Positions 24,052-31,657 of a stretch of DNA of 64,000 nt are shown here, piece after piece. Origin of the DNA: JBMOOG01 sp049324535 (lineage in GTDB: Bacteria; Pseudomonadota; Alphaproteobacteria; Rhodobacterales; Rhodobacteraceae); the NCBI GenBank assembly GCA_049324535.1, contig JBMOOG010000011.1:1-64000 (forward strand). The letters run 5' to 3'. Numbering within the stretch: the stretch's first letter is position 1; each line of letters opens with the position of its first letter. The notes below the pieces were generated by a model. The model did not search any database and had not been told where the DNA came from. It was given only the letters and a program-made list of their open reading frames with translations. The position numbers were made by a program, and so were the translations under genes.

Positions 24052-24756
24052 TCAGATCATCCGGATCGCGCCCTTGTCGACGGCCAGCATGTAGCCGCGC
24101 CGGGCGATGTTCTTGACCAGAAGCTCGGACACCATCTGGTTTCCGAGTGCATCGCGCAGCCGCTTGATGCGCATCGCGCCCGCGGCCTCGTCGCAGTCGG
24201 GCGCGGGCTTGCCCGAGATCACCGCCTCGATCTCGGCCCCCGACAGCACCTCGTCGTCCATGCGCGCCTCGGCCAGCACCGCGAGCGTCTCGATCGCCGC
24301 CTGGGTCAGCTTGAACTCCATGTTGTTCAGGACCACCGCGTTCTCGCCGCGCGAGATCAGGAGCGACGACACCTGGATGCCCTGACGCTGGATCTCGCCC
24401 ATCCGGCGGTTGAGCGCGACGATCATCAGCAGGAACACCAGGGCCGCGATCAGGAGCGCGGCGGCAAAGACCATCAGCACGAAGATCACCATGCGATAGC
24501 TGGTCAGCACCTCGGAAAAGACCGTGCCGGATTGCGCGAGAATCTCCAGAAGCCGGATCTCGCCGGCGGTGGTGAGCGTGTCGTTCTCGACGAAGAGCCG
24601 CTCGACGCGCGCGTTGAAGGCGTTGGCGTCGGGCAGGGACAGGAAGAGCAGGACCGCGGCGACGGCCAGGATCGCCACCACCGCGACGATCCCCCAGACG
24701 ACGGCCCGGCTGCCCGAGCGCAGCGCGTCAGTAGCGGAGGAAGTAGGGTCCGGCAC
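24052..24756 (-). CDS. Two-helix membrane protein with a C-terminal winged-helix-like domain
   Basis: I do not know a named family for this 234-residue protein. Residues about 20-42 and 88-112 are membrane helices flanking a 45-residue, probably periplasmic loop. The C-terminal part (about 140-234) resembles an OmpR/ToxR-type winged helix: NNMEFKLTQAAIETLAVLAE, then RIKRLRDALGNQM and ARRGYMLAV, matching the recognition helix and wing. ToxR-type regulators have the DNA-binding domain first and the helix after it; here the order is reversed. The start overlaps by 29 bp the upstream 95-residue secreted-protein gene, suggesting one transcript and a sensor/partner relation. Confidence 0.6.
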   Translation of the reverse strand: MPDPTSSATDALRSGSRAVVWGIVAVVAILAVAAVLLFLSLPDANAFNARVERLFVENDTLTTAGEIRLLEILAQSGTVFSEVLTSYRMVIFVLMVFAAALLIAALVFLLMIVALNRRMGEIQRQGIQVSSLLISRGENAVVLNNMEFKLTQAAIETLAVLAEARMDDEVLSGAEIEAVISGKPAPDCDEAAGAMRIKRLRDALGNQMVSELLVKNIARRGYMLAVDKGAIRMI

Positions 24757-25015
24757 TGTCTCTCCTTTGGTCGAGTCCCTCGGGTCCGAAGATGGACAGG
24801 ATGTTCAGGAGTTTCCAGCCGTCGGCCTTGAGCCGCGGCGCAAGCGCCTTGGCGGCCTGCTTCTTGGACCCGCAATCCGCGTCGGACACTTCCGCCACGC
24901 CGTAATGCAGGCGCAGGGGGTCGTCCTGCTTGGCCTTGTAATCGACAAAGCAGGCCTGCGCCGGACCGGCGGCGGCGAGGATCAGGGCGGCAAGGGCGAG
25001 GCTGCGCAGGGTCAT
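24728..25015 (-). CDS. Small secreted protein of unknown function
   Basis: The 95-residue protein has a signal peptide (MTLRSLALAALILAAAGPAQA) and a mature part with two cysteines (ACFVDYKAKQDDPLRLHYGV and DADCGSKKQ) that could form a disulfide. It ends inside the start of the membrane winged-helix gene. I recognise no domain; its composition and codon use match its neighbours, and the signal peptide plus GC-typical codon use make it a real gene. The start follows a weak ribosome site. Confidence 0.7.
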   Translation of the reverse strand: MTLRSLALAALILAAAGPAQACFVDYKAKQDDPLRLHYGVAEVSDADCGSKKQAAKALAPRLKADGWKLLNILSIFGPEGLDQRRDSAGPYFLRY

Positions 25016-25045
25016 GCGCCGAACCTGCGCCGGCTGGGGTGGGCT

Positions 25046-25106
25046 AGGCAATAACAAATCGGCGGTTCCCCGCCGGTTATCCGATAGCGGACCGGCGTTA
25101 TTGCCT
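25046..25106. promoter_or_regulatory. Long inverted repeat between divergent secreted-protein genes
   Basis: AGGCAATAAC (25046-25055) is repeated inverted as GTTATTGCCT (25097-25106), a perfect 10-bp pair, with centres 51 bp apart. The DNA between holds two further nested stems (CGGCGG/CCGCCG and CCGGT/ACCGG). It sits between the divergent genes that start at 25015 and 25186, so a paired operator or structured leader is plausible. Confidence 0.5.
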
Positions 25107-25185
25107 GTCTTCCCGACCGGGTCGAGGGTCGGACCACCTTCACTCGGCCGCCACCAGGGCCGCCACCCATCGAGGGAGACCGACG

Positions 25186-25635
25186 ATGAGACACCGACTG
25201 ACCGCGCTTGCCGCCGCCACCGCCATCGTGCTGACCACGACCGTCGCCGCCCCGGCGCCGGCGAGGTCGGAGACCGGGGACGCGCTCTGGACATACATTC
25301 TCGGCGCCGCCGCCGTCGGCATCCTGCTGAACGAGGCCGGCCGAGACAACGACCGGCGCGCCCACCGCCCGGGCGATCGGCCGGGCTGGCACCGCAGCGA
25401 CGGCCGCTTCCAGAGGATCATTCCGTCGCAGTGCCGGATCAGCGTGCGCACCCGTGACGGCCGTCGCGACGCGGTCTCGGCCGGCTGCCTGACCGACTTC
25501 GGACGGGACCGAGGCCTGCCGCAATCCTGCGCGCTGCGCGTTCGCACCCCCTACGGGCCGCGCACCGTCTACGGCGAGGCCTGCCTTGAGCGCAACGGAT
25601 ACCGGATCGGACAGGACCGACACGCGCGGCCCTGA
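25186..25635 (+). CDS. Secreted protein of unknown function
   Basis: The 149-residue product has a signal peptide (MRHRLTALAAATAIVLTTTVAAPAPA) followed by a short hydrophobic segment (YILGAAAVGILLNEA, about 38-52) and an Arg-rich basic tail. Four cysteines (in SQCRI, AGCL, QSCAL and EACLE) could form two disulfides. It is of a type common in Rhodobacterales as conserved hypothetical; no function is known to me. GAGGGAGACCGACG is a good ribosome site. It is transcribed away from the inverted repeat at 25046. Confidence 0.75.
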   Translation: MRHRLTALAAATAIVLTTTVAAPAPARSETGDALWTYILGAAAVGILLNEAGRDNDRRAHRPGDRPGWHRSDGRFQRIIPSQCRISVRTRDGRRDAVSAGCLTDFGRDRGLPQSCALRVRTPYGPRTVYGEACLERNGYRIGQDRHARP

Positions 25636-25758
25636 TCGAGCAGTCGGCGCGGTTCCCCTTGCTCTCCGCGCCGGGACTGGGGCGGGCGCCCGCGCGCCCG
25701 CCCATTTTCCGCCCATTTTCCGGTTGCGTCGGCCCGTTCCCCGGACCAATCAGGTCCG

Positions 25759-26394
25759 ATGGAGAGCACGCCTGACGACCGTTTCGAAACCGAGCTGCGC
25801 ACGCGCGGCCTGTGGCCCGTGGCCGGGATCGACGAGGCCGGGCGCGGCCCCCTGTGCGGGCCGGTCGTTGCCGCGGCGGTCATTCTCGATCCGGCGGCGA
25901 TCCCCGAGGGCCTGAACGACTCCAAGAAGCTCACCGCCCCGCGACGCGAGGCGCTCTTCGACCGGATCCTGAGCGGCGCACGGGTGGGCGTCGGTCAGGC
26001 CAGCGTTGCGGAGATCGATGAACTGAACATCCTGCGCGCGAGCCACCTGGCCATGTGCCGGGCGGTGGCGGCCCTGCCGGTGCCGCCCGCGCATGTCCTG
26101 GTGGACGGCCCTCTCCTGCCGCGCGATCTCGCCGTTGACGGCACGGCGGTGGTGCGCGGCGATGCGCGGTGCCTGTCGATCGCGGCGGCCTCGATCGTCG
26201 CGAAGGTCACGCGCGACCGGATCATGGTGGATTTGGCGCAACAGCATCCCGGCTATGGATGGGATCGCAACGCGGGCTATCCGACCCCGGACCATCTGGC
26301 GGCGCTGAGAAATCTGGGCGTCACACCACAACATAGGCGTTCCTTCCGGCCCGTCCACTACATGTTGTTGCAAGAAAAATCTCCAAGCCGTTGA
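25759..26394 (+). CDS. rnhB: Ribonuclease HII
   Basis: RNase HII removes RNA from RNA-DNA hybrids and single misincorporated ribonucleotides. The 211-residue protein has the DEAGRGPLCGPV active-site segment (about residues 27-38), DSKKLTA, the DGP motif (VDGPLLPRDL) and AASIVAKVTRD. It starts with ATG 123 bp after the secreted-protein gene. The stop at 26392-26394 overlaps the first GANTC site of the ccrM leader. Confidence 0.95.
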   Translation: MESTPDDRFETELRTRGLWPVAGIDEAGRGPLCGPVVAAAVILDPAAIPEGLNDSKKLTAPRREALFDRILSGARVGVGQASVAEIDELNILRASHLAMCRAVAALPVPPAHVLVDGPLLPRDLAVDGTAVVRGDARCLSIAAASIVAKVTRDRIMVDLAQQHPGYGWDRNAGYPTPDHLAALRNLGVTPQHRRSFRPVHYMLLQEKSPSR

Positions 26395-26431
26395 TTCAAT
26401 AAAGAAATTGACGGCGAATCACTCCTGACTC
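26393..26431. promoter_or_regulatory. ccrM leader with three GANTC sites
   Basis: Three GANTC sites, GATTC (26393), GAATC (26416) and GACTC (26427), lie in 39 bp upstream of the gene whose product should methylate GANTC. The stretch is AT-rich and contains a TTGACG that could serve as a -35 box. Such sites in the Caulobacter ccrM promoter link its activity to methylation state. The function here is inferred. Confidence 0.6.
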
Positions 26432-26505
26432 ATCCTGAGGGCAATCAATCCCGGCGCAAGACCGGGACGACACCGGCCCGCAAGAGGCCGCGGACGAGGC
26501 AGAGA

Positions 26506-27618
26506 ATGACCAACACGATCACCAGGGGCGCCCCCGTGGCGCTTCCGCTCAACCAGATCCTGGCCGGCGATTGCATCGAGGTGATGCGCAGCCTGCCCGA
26601 GGGCTCGGTCGACCTGATCTTCGCCGACCCGCCCTACAATCTGCAGCTGCGCGGCGACCTGCACCGGCCCGACAACAGCCGGGTGGACGCCGTGGACGAC
26701 GCCTGGGACCAGTTCGCGAGCTTCGGCGCCTATGACAGCTTCACGCAGGACTGGCTCGGCGCCGCACGCCGGCTCCTGAAGCCCAACGGGGCGATCTGGG
26801 TCATCGGCAGCTACCACAACATCTTCCGGGTCGGCGCCGCGATGCAGACCATGGGCTTCTGGATCCTGAACGACGTGGTCTGGCGCAAGTCGAACCCGAT
26901 GCCGAACTTCCGCGGCAAGCGGCTGACCAACGCGCATGAGACGCTGATCTGGGCGTCCAAGACCGAGGCCGCGAAATACACCTTCAACTACGAGGCGCTG
27001 AAGGCCCTGAACGAGGGCGTGCAGATGCGGTCCGACTGGGTGCTGCCGATCTGCACCGGCGGAGAGCGGCTGAAGGACGAGGCCGGCGACAAGGCGCATC
27101 CCACGCAGAAGCCCGAAAGCCTCCTGCACCGGGTGCTGGTCGGCACCACCAACCCGGGCGATGTCGTGCTCGATCCGTTCTTCGGAACCGGCACGACCGG
27201 CGCGGTGGCCAAGATGCTTGGCCGCGACTTCATCGGTATCGAGCGCGAGGCCGCCTACCGCGAGGCCGCCCAGCGCCGGATCGACCGGGTGCGCCGCTTC
27301 GACCGCGAGGCGCTGGAGACCACCGGATCGAAGCGCGCCGAGCCGCGCGTCCCCTTCGGCCAGGTGGTCGAGCGCGGGATGCTGCGCCCGGGCGAGGAGC
27401 TCTATTCACCGCGCGGCCAGATCGCCAAGGTGCGCGCCGACGGCACGCTGGTCGGCAACGACGTCAAGGGCTCGATCCACCAGGTCGGCGCCCATATCGA
27501 GGGGGCGCCGTCGTGCAACGGCTGGACCTACTGGCACTTCAAGCGCGACGGGCGGATGGTGCCCATCGACGTCCTGCGCCAGCAGATCCGCGCCGAGATG
27601 GACGACCACCCCCGGTAG
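26506..27618 (+). CDS. ccrM: CcrM-type DNA adenine methyltransferase (GANTC)
   Basis: CcrM methylates adenine in GANTC and couples gene expression to the alphaproteobacterial cell cycle. The 370-residue protein has the beta-class order: catalytic DPPYNLQL near residue 41, then the SAM motif LDPFFGTGTTGAVA near 220, and the C-terminal extension (about 285-370) with GEELYSPRGQIAKVRADG and CNGWTYWHF that is found in CcrM and binds DNA. It has no restriction partner nearby, fitting an orphan housekeeping methylase. A strong terminator follows at 27670. Confidence 0.95.
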   Translation: MTNTITRGAPVALPLNQILAGDCIEVMRSLPEGSVDLIFADPPYNLQLRGDLHRPDNSRVDAVDDAWDQFASFGAYDSFTQDWLGAARRLLKPNGAIWVIGSYHNIFRVGAAMQTMGFWILNDVVWRKSNPMPNFRGKRLTNAHETLIWASKTEAAKYTFNYEALKALNEGVQMRSDWVLPICTGGERLKDEAGDKAHPTQKPESLLHRVLVGTTNPGDVVLDPFFGTGTTGAVAKMLGRDFIGIEREAAYREAAQRRIDRVRRFDREALETTGSKRAEPRVPFGQVVERGMLRPGEELYSPRGQIAKVRADGTLVGNDVKGSIHQVGAHIEGAPSCNGWTYWHFKRDGRMVPIDVLRQQIRAEMDDHPR

Positions 27619-27669
27619 ACTTCCATGGTTACCGCCGGTGCCTGTGGCCTGACCACGGCACACGACTTG

Positions 27670-27706
27670 CCCCGCCGGTCACACCCCCGGCGGGGTCTTT
27701 TCGTTT
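27670..27706 (+). terminator. Rho-independent terminator of ccrM
   Basis: A perfect 9-bp stem CCCCGCCGG/CCGGCGGGG (27670-27678 and 27687-27695) is followed by TCTTTTCGTTT. It lies 52 bp after the ccrM stop. Confidence 0.85.
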
Positions 27707-27933
27707 CAAGGCTGGATCACGAAGGCCCGCAGCGGCCGTGCCGGTGCGGCCGGGGGAAGGTCCGGAGGCCCGACGGGCCGGGCGCGGCCGATGTCGGGTG
27801 CCTTCCCCCTGCCGACCTTATTGCGCCGGGGGCGAGAGCGAGACGATGCAGGCCTAGACGTTCTGCGCATCCTTCGCATTCGTGAGCTGGAACATCATCT
27901 TGCCGCGCGCCGACTTCGCGGAAAGCTTGTCCG
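27707..27933. other. Intergenic stretch between ccrM terminator and IS remnant
   Basis: No convincing gene is visible. A perfect 9-bp inverted repeat GGGGGAAGG (27752) / CCTTCCCCC (27801) encloses a smaller GGCCC/GGGCC stem, so the stretch could form a structured RNA on either strand. A short minus-strand reading frame at about 27857-27945 ends ARGKMMFQLTNAKDAQNV and joins the broken end of the transposase gene; it may be the remnant of another protein. Confidence 0.4.
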
Positions 27934-28575
27934 TCAGGAAGCGCGGCCCTTGCCATCCATCGAGATCCGGGTGTCGACCCGTTTCAGCCGGTCGGTCCAG
28001 GCAAAGGAGGTGAACTGCGACCCCTGATCGGTATTCACGATCTCGGGCGGGCCGAACTTGTGGATCGCCTCGTTCAGCGCCTCGACGCAGAAGTCGGCCT
28101 CCAGCGTGTTCGAGATGCGCCAGGCCAGGACCTTGCGGGTGAACCAGTCCATGATGGCGACCAGATATAGGAAGCCCTTTCTCATCGGCAGACAGGTGAT
28201 GTCGGCGCACCAGTCCTGGTTGGGCCGCTCCACGCGCATCCCGCTCAGCAGATAGGGGTAGGTCTTGTGCCCCTTCGCGGGCTTGCTGGTGTCGGGCTTC
28301 TGATAGATCGGCATCAGGCGCATGAGGCGCATCAGTCGCCGGATGCGTTTCTGGTTCACGGCATGGCCCTCGTTCTGCATGTGCCACGTCATTTGCCGCA
28401 CGCCGTAGAACGGGGTCTCGAGGAACTGCTTGTCGATCAGCAGCATGAGGTCGAGGTTCATCGCCGTCTCGCCCTGAGGGTCATAGTAGAAGGACGACCG
28501 CGAGATCGACAGCAGGCGGCACTGCGTGCCGACCGACAGGATTGGGTGGTTCTTCTCGACCATTCCGCGCCTCAC
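27934..28575 (-). pseudogene. IS3-family transposase orfB, 3'-truncated
   Basis: This rve-type integrase-core protein keeps the first two acidic residues of the DDE triad (DWCADITCL and NTDQGSQFTS) but ends after ISMDGKGRAS at residue 213. Full IS3 orfB products run to about 270-290 residues and hold the third acidic residue (Glu) in the lost part. It begins with GTG overlapping the orfA stop. Without the last catalytic residue it cannot be active. Confidence 0.85.
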
Positions 28576-28871
28576 TTGCCGATCCAGGGCTTGAGCCTTC
28601 GTGAAAAAAAATCGTTGGCGACAGCCAGCTCCCCGATCTTGGCATGCAGGTCACGGACCGTTTCTTCGGAAACCTCCGCAGCCGCATTGGCCTTGCCGCC
28701 CCGCTCGAAGATGCCTGCAGCACCCTCAAGCAGCGACCGTTCCCATTGATGGATCATCGTCGGATGCACGCCATATTCGGCAGCCAGTTCCGACACCGTG
28801 CGCTCGCCCTTCACGGCCTCCAGCTCCACGCGGGCCTTGAACGCCGCGTCGTGGTTCCTGCGTTTCGACAT
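28572..28871 (-). CDS. IS3-family transposase orfA
   Basis: The 99-residue protein has the helix-turn-helix of IS3 orfA (RTVSELAAEYGVHPTMIHQW) and a leucine-rich C-terminal helix. A run of eight T on the coding strand (28604-28611 on the plus strand, A8) lies within codons for NDFFSRR; such a run could allow slippage to produce an OrfAB fusion. The ORF appears intact but belongs to a defective element. Confidence 0.85.
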   Translation of the reverse strand: MSKRRNHDAAFKARVELEAVKGERTVSELAAEYGVHPTMIHQWERSLLEGAAGIFERGGKANAAAEVSEETVRDLHAKIGELAVANDFFSRRLKPWIGK

Positions 28872-28966
28872 GTTCTGATCTCCTCGTGCTTGGAGACCAG
28901 CAGACCTCAGATCGTAGCCTCCGTCACTGTCCGACTTTCGGGGGGCAGCTCATCTGCGCATAGACT

Positions 28967-28982
28967 GTCAATCATGATTGAC
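28967..28982. promoter_or_regulatory. Perfect 16-bp palindrome beside the IS end
   Basis: GTCAATCATGATTGAC is a perfect palindrome 15 bp outside the IS terminus. It looks like a dimer-binding operator, but no gene start lies within 100 bp on the cls side, and the IS occupies the other. The gene it served may have been displaced by the insertion. Confidence 0.45.
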
Positions 28983-29054
28983 GACTTTGGATGCTACGCC
29001 AAGGGCGCCCGCACCACCGGTTCGCCAGCATCGCAAGGCGGGGTCGCCGCCCGC

Positions 29055-30482
29055 TCACAGGATCGGCGCGAACAGCCTTGCGAAATGGGCGCCGTAGCGG
29101 ATCACCAGGTTGGGGTTGTTGCGCAGGGGCGTGCGGAAGATCGGCGAGGTGGCCATGTCCTCCTCGAGCATCGCGGCCACCCGGCCGGCGAAGTCGTTGC
29201 CAAGGCCGATCAGGGTGATCTCGAAGTTCAGGCGGCAGGAGCGGTTGTCGAGGTTGATCGAGCCGACCGAGGCGATGTCGTCGTCGATCAGCACCACCTT
29301 CTGGTGCATGAAGCCCTCGGTGTAGTGGTGGATCTTCACCCCCACCTCGCGCACCTCGTCGAAGAAGGAATAGGCGGCCAGCCAGGTCAGCAGGTGGTCG
29401 GCTTCCTCGGGGATCAGGATGCGGACGTCCACCCCGCGCAGCACCGCGAGCTTCAGCGCGGTGAGCACATCGACATCGGGCACGAAGTAGGGCGTGGCGA
29501 TCCACAGCCGCTCGCGCGCCGCACCGATGGCGTTGCAGAAGTAGAAGCTGCCGGTCTCGATGGGATCGGCGGGACCGGGGGCCACCACCAGCGCGTCCAT
29601 GCTGCCCGAGCAGGGCGCGGGATCCCAGTTCAGCGCCAGCGTCTCGTCGGTGGCCCACAGCCAGTCCTCGGCGAACGAGAGCTGGATCTCGGCCACCACC
29701 GGGCCGCGAACGCGCACGAAGGTGTCGCGCCAGTGGCCGAGACGGGCGTTGCGCCCCATGTATTCGTTGCCGATGTTCAGCCCGCCGGTGAAGGCCACAT
29801 CGCCGTCAATCACCACGATCTTGCGGTGATTGCGGAAGTTGAGCTGGAACCGCGACCGCAGGCGGCGGTTGGCGTTGAACTCGACGAACGCGATCCCGGC
29901 CGCGCGGGCGTCCTCGAGATAGGTGCGGGTCAGCTTGTTGCTGCCCACCCCGTCATAGAGGACACAGACCCGCACACCCGCGCGGGCTCTCTCGCTGATC
30001 CGGTCCAGAAGGCGCCGGCCGGTGGCATCGTCACGGATGGTGTAGAAGGCCAGCAGCGCATAGCTTTGGGCCTGCGCGATCGCCTCGAAGATCGTGTCGA
30101 ACGTCTCCTCGCCGTCGATCAGCAGATCGGCCTGGTTTCCGCCGAGAAGCGGCACGCCGGCCAGCGTCTCGAAGGCGCGCACGCGCAGGTGGTCGACCGT
30201 GGGGTCCGAACCGCTTTTCGGGGAAAACCGGCGCTTTTCGTCGCGGATGCGGCGCACCACGTCGCGCAGCTCCCTTCGCGTGGTGATCTTTTGCGGGAAC
30301 CGGCTCCGGCCGAGCACCACCCAGAGCGGCACGGCGAGGAAGGGCAGGGTCAGGAAGAAGATCACCCAGCCCATGGCCGCCTGCGGCGTGCGCGCGACCT
30401 GAAGCGAGCGGTAGGCGAACCAGAGCGCGGTCAGTTCCACCAACGGAACCGCGAGAAAGACGACGAACTGCCAGAGTTCCAT
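29055..30482 (-). CDS. cls: Cardiolipin synthase (phospholipase D family)
   Basis: The enzyme joins two phosphatidylglycerols, or PG and another lipid, to form cardiolipin at the membrane. The 475-residue protein has two N-terminal membrane helices and two HKD motifs, HRKIVVIDGDVAFTGG (about residue 220) and HQKVVLIDDDIASVGS (about residue 400), the complete phospholipase D pair. It starts three bases after the alkB stop and is the last gene of a mutY-alkB-cls run on the minus strand. Confidence 0.92.
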   Translation of the reverse strand: MELWQFVVFLAVPLVELTALWFAYRSLQVARTPQAAMGWVIFFLTLPFLAVPLWVVLGRSRFPQKITTRRELRDVVRRIRDEKRRFSPKSGSDPTVDHLRVRAFETLAGVPLLGGNQADLLIDGEETFDTIFEAIAQAQSYALLAFYTIRDDATGRRLLDRISERARAGVRVCVLYDGVGSNKLTRTYLEDARAAGIAFVEFNANRRLRSRFQLNFRNHRKIVVIDGDVAFTGGLNIGNEYMGRNARLGHWRDTFVRVRGPVVAEIQLSFAEDWLWATDETLALNWDPAPCSGSMDALVVAPGPADPIETGSFYFCNAIGAARERLWIATPYFVPDVDVLTALKLAVLRGVDVRILIPEEADHLLTWLAAYSFFDEVREVGVKIHHYTEGFMHQKVVLIDDDIASVGSINLDNRSCRLNFEITLIGLGNDFAGRVAAMLEEDMATSPIFRTPLRNNPNLVIRYGAHFARLFAPIL

Positions 30483-30485
30483 GCG

Positions 30486-31628
30486 TCAGCTCGCGTTGCG
30501 GGGCAGGGGTGTGGCTCCGCGGTTGTAGTCCGACCAGTCCGTGATGTCGGGATAGTGGCGTGCGCGCCAGGCCTGCACCCGCGGGTTCATGACCCGCCTC
30601 CAGAGCGGCGGGATCAGCGCCACGATCCCCATCAGCGGATAGCCCCAGGGAAGCTGGGGCGCCTCGGTCTCGGGGTAGGTCTGCAGCAGCGGAAACCGGC
30701 GGTCGGGCTTGTAGTGATGGTCGGAGTGGCGCTGCAGGTTGATGAGGAACCAGTTCGAGGCCTTGTGCGCCGAATTCCACGAATGGCGGGGCAGCACATG
30801 CTCGTAGCGCCCCTCGCCCAGATGGCGGCGGGTCAGACCGTAGTGCTCGATGTAGTTCACGAGCTCGAGCTGCCACACGGCGACCAGCGCCTGCCAGACA
30901 AAAAGCGCCAGCCCCAGCCCGCCGCCGAGCGCGAGCGCCGCGACCAGCATCGCCAGTTGCAGCGCGCCGTAGCGCCAGAACGGGTTCGACCGATGCCAGA
31001 CCGGACGATCGCGGCGCGCCAGCAACGCGCGCTCCGCGCGCCAGGCCGAGGGCAGTCCGCTGCGGAGCACCCGCAGGAAGAACCGGTGGAACCCCTCGCC
31101 GTAGCGCGCCGTGACCGCATCGCGCGGCGTCCCGACATAAAGGTGGTGCACCCGCAGATGTTCGGTGCGGAAGTGCGAATAGAGCACCGACGCCATCAGG
31201 AGGTCGCCCAGCCAGCGCTCGCCCGCGTTTTTCTGGTGCATCAGTTCATGGGCGTAGACGATGCCCACCGCCCCCGAGACGATGCCGATCCCGGCAAAGA
31301 GCAGGACAAGCTCGACCGCCGACAGATGCGCGCGGTGGGTGACGTACCAGATCGTTCCGAAGATCATGGCCAGTTGCAGCGGCGCCCAGACCAGCGTGAT
31401 GAGCCGGTACCAGAAGAGATCGGCCTCGGCGGTCGCCGGATCGGCGTTCTCCTCGTTCAGGCCGACGACCAGGTCGAGCAGGTCGAACAGCACCCAGGTG
31501 AACATCGGAAGCAGCAGAACCGTCCAGCCGCCGACGGTCGCACCGATCGCGGCCAGCGGCAGGGTGCCGAGCGACATCCAGAACGGCAGCGCGTTGCGCA
31601 GGCGGGCGACGTCCTTGGCTGGGGTCAT
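30486..31628 (-). CDS. alkB: AlkB-type membrane-bound alkane 1-monooxygenase
   Basis: This 380-residue di-iron membrane hydroxylase would oxidise medium-chain n-alkanes to 1-alkanols. The three histidine boxes of the family are present: HELMH, EHLRVHH and LQRHSDHH, plus NYIEHYG between them; about six hydrophobic segments surround them. Rubredoxin and rubredoxin reductase genes, which feed it, are not in the window. The neighbouring genes mutY and cls have no link to alkanes, so it may be an acquired or moved gene. A related fatty acid hydroxylase is possible. Confidence 0.87.
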   Translation of the reverse strand: MTPAKDVARLRNALPFWMSLGTLPLAAIGATVGGWTVLLLPMFTWVLFDLLDLVVGLNEENADPATAEADLFWYRLITLVWAPLQLAMIFGTIWYVTHRAHLSAVELVLLFAGIGIVSGAVGIVYAHELMHQKNAGERWLGDLLMASVLYSHFRTEHLRVHHLYVGTPRDAVTARYGEGFHRFFLRVLRSGLPSAWRAERALLARRDRPVWHRSNPFWRYGALQLAMLVAALALGGGLGLALFVWQALVAVWQLELVNYIEHYGLTRRHLGEGRYEHVLPRHSWNSAHKASNWFLINLQRHSDHHYKPDRRFPLLQTYPETEAPQLPWGYPLMGIVALIPPLWRRVMNPRVQAWRARHYPDITDWSDYNRGATPLPRNAS

Positions 31629-31657
31629 CGGGCGCTCCAGTTGGCGGCTGCGGGCGA

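Larger units (their letters stand above)
27934..28952 (-). mobile_element. Truncated IS3-family insertion sequence
   Basis: The element has orfA (28572-28871) and orfB (27934-28575) on the minus strand in the IS3 arrangement. The 5' end is marked by a terminal-repeat-like TGAGCTGCCCCCCGAAAGTC (minus strand from 28952). The matching repeat at the other end and the last part of orfB are absent, so the copy is not autonomous. No target duplication can be identified because one end is lost. Confidence 0.8.

Noticed and set aside
27857..27945. Serine-recombinase tail (ARGKMMFQL resembles GKLMFQ of resolvases)
   Set aside because: Only a few residues match and no catalytic domain exists; the call would be speculation.
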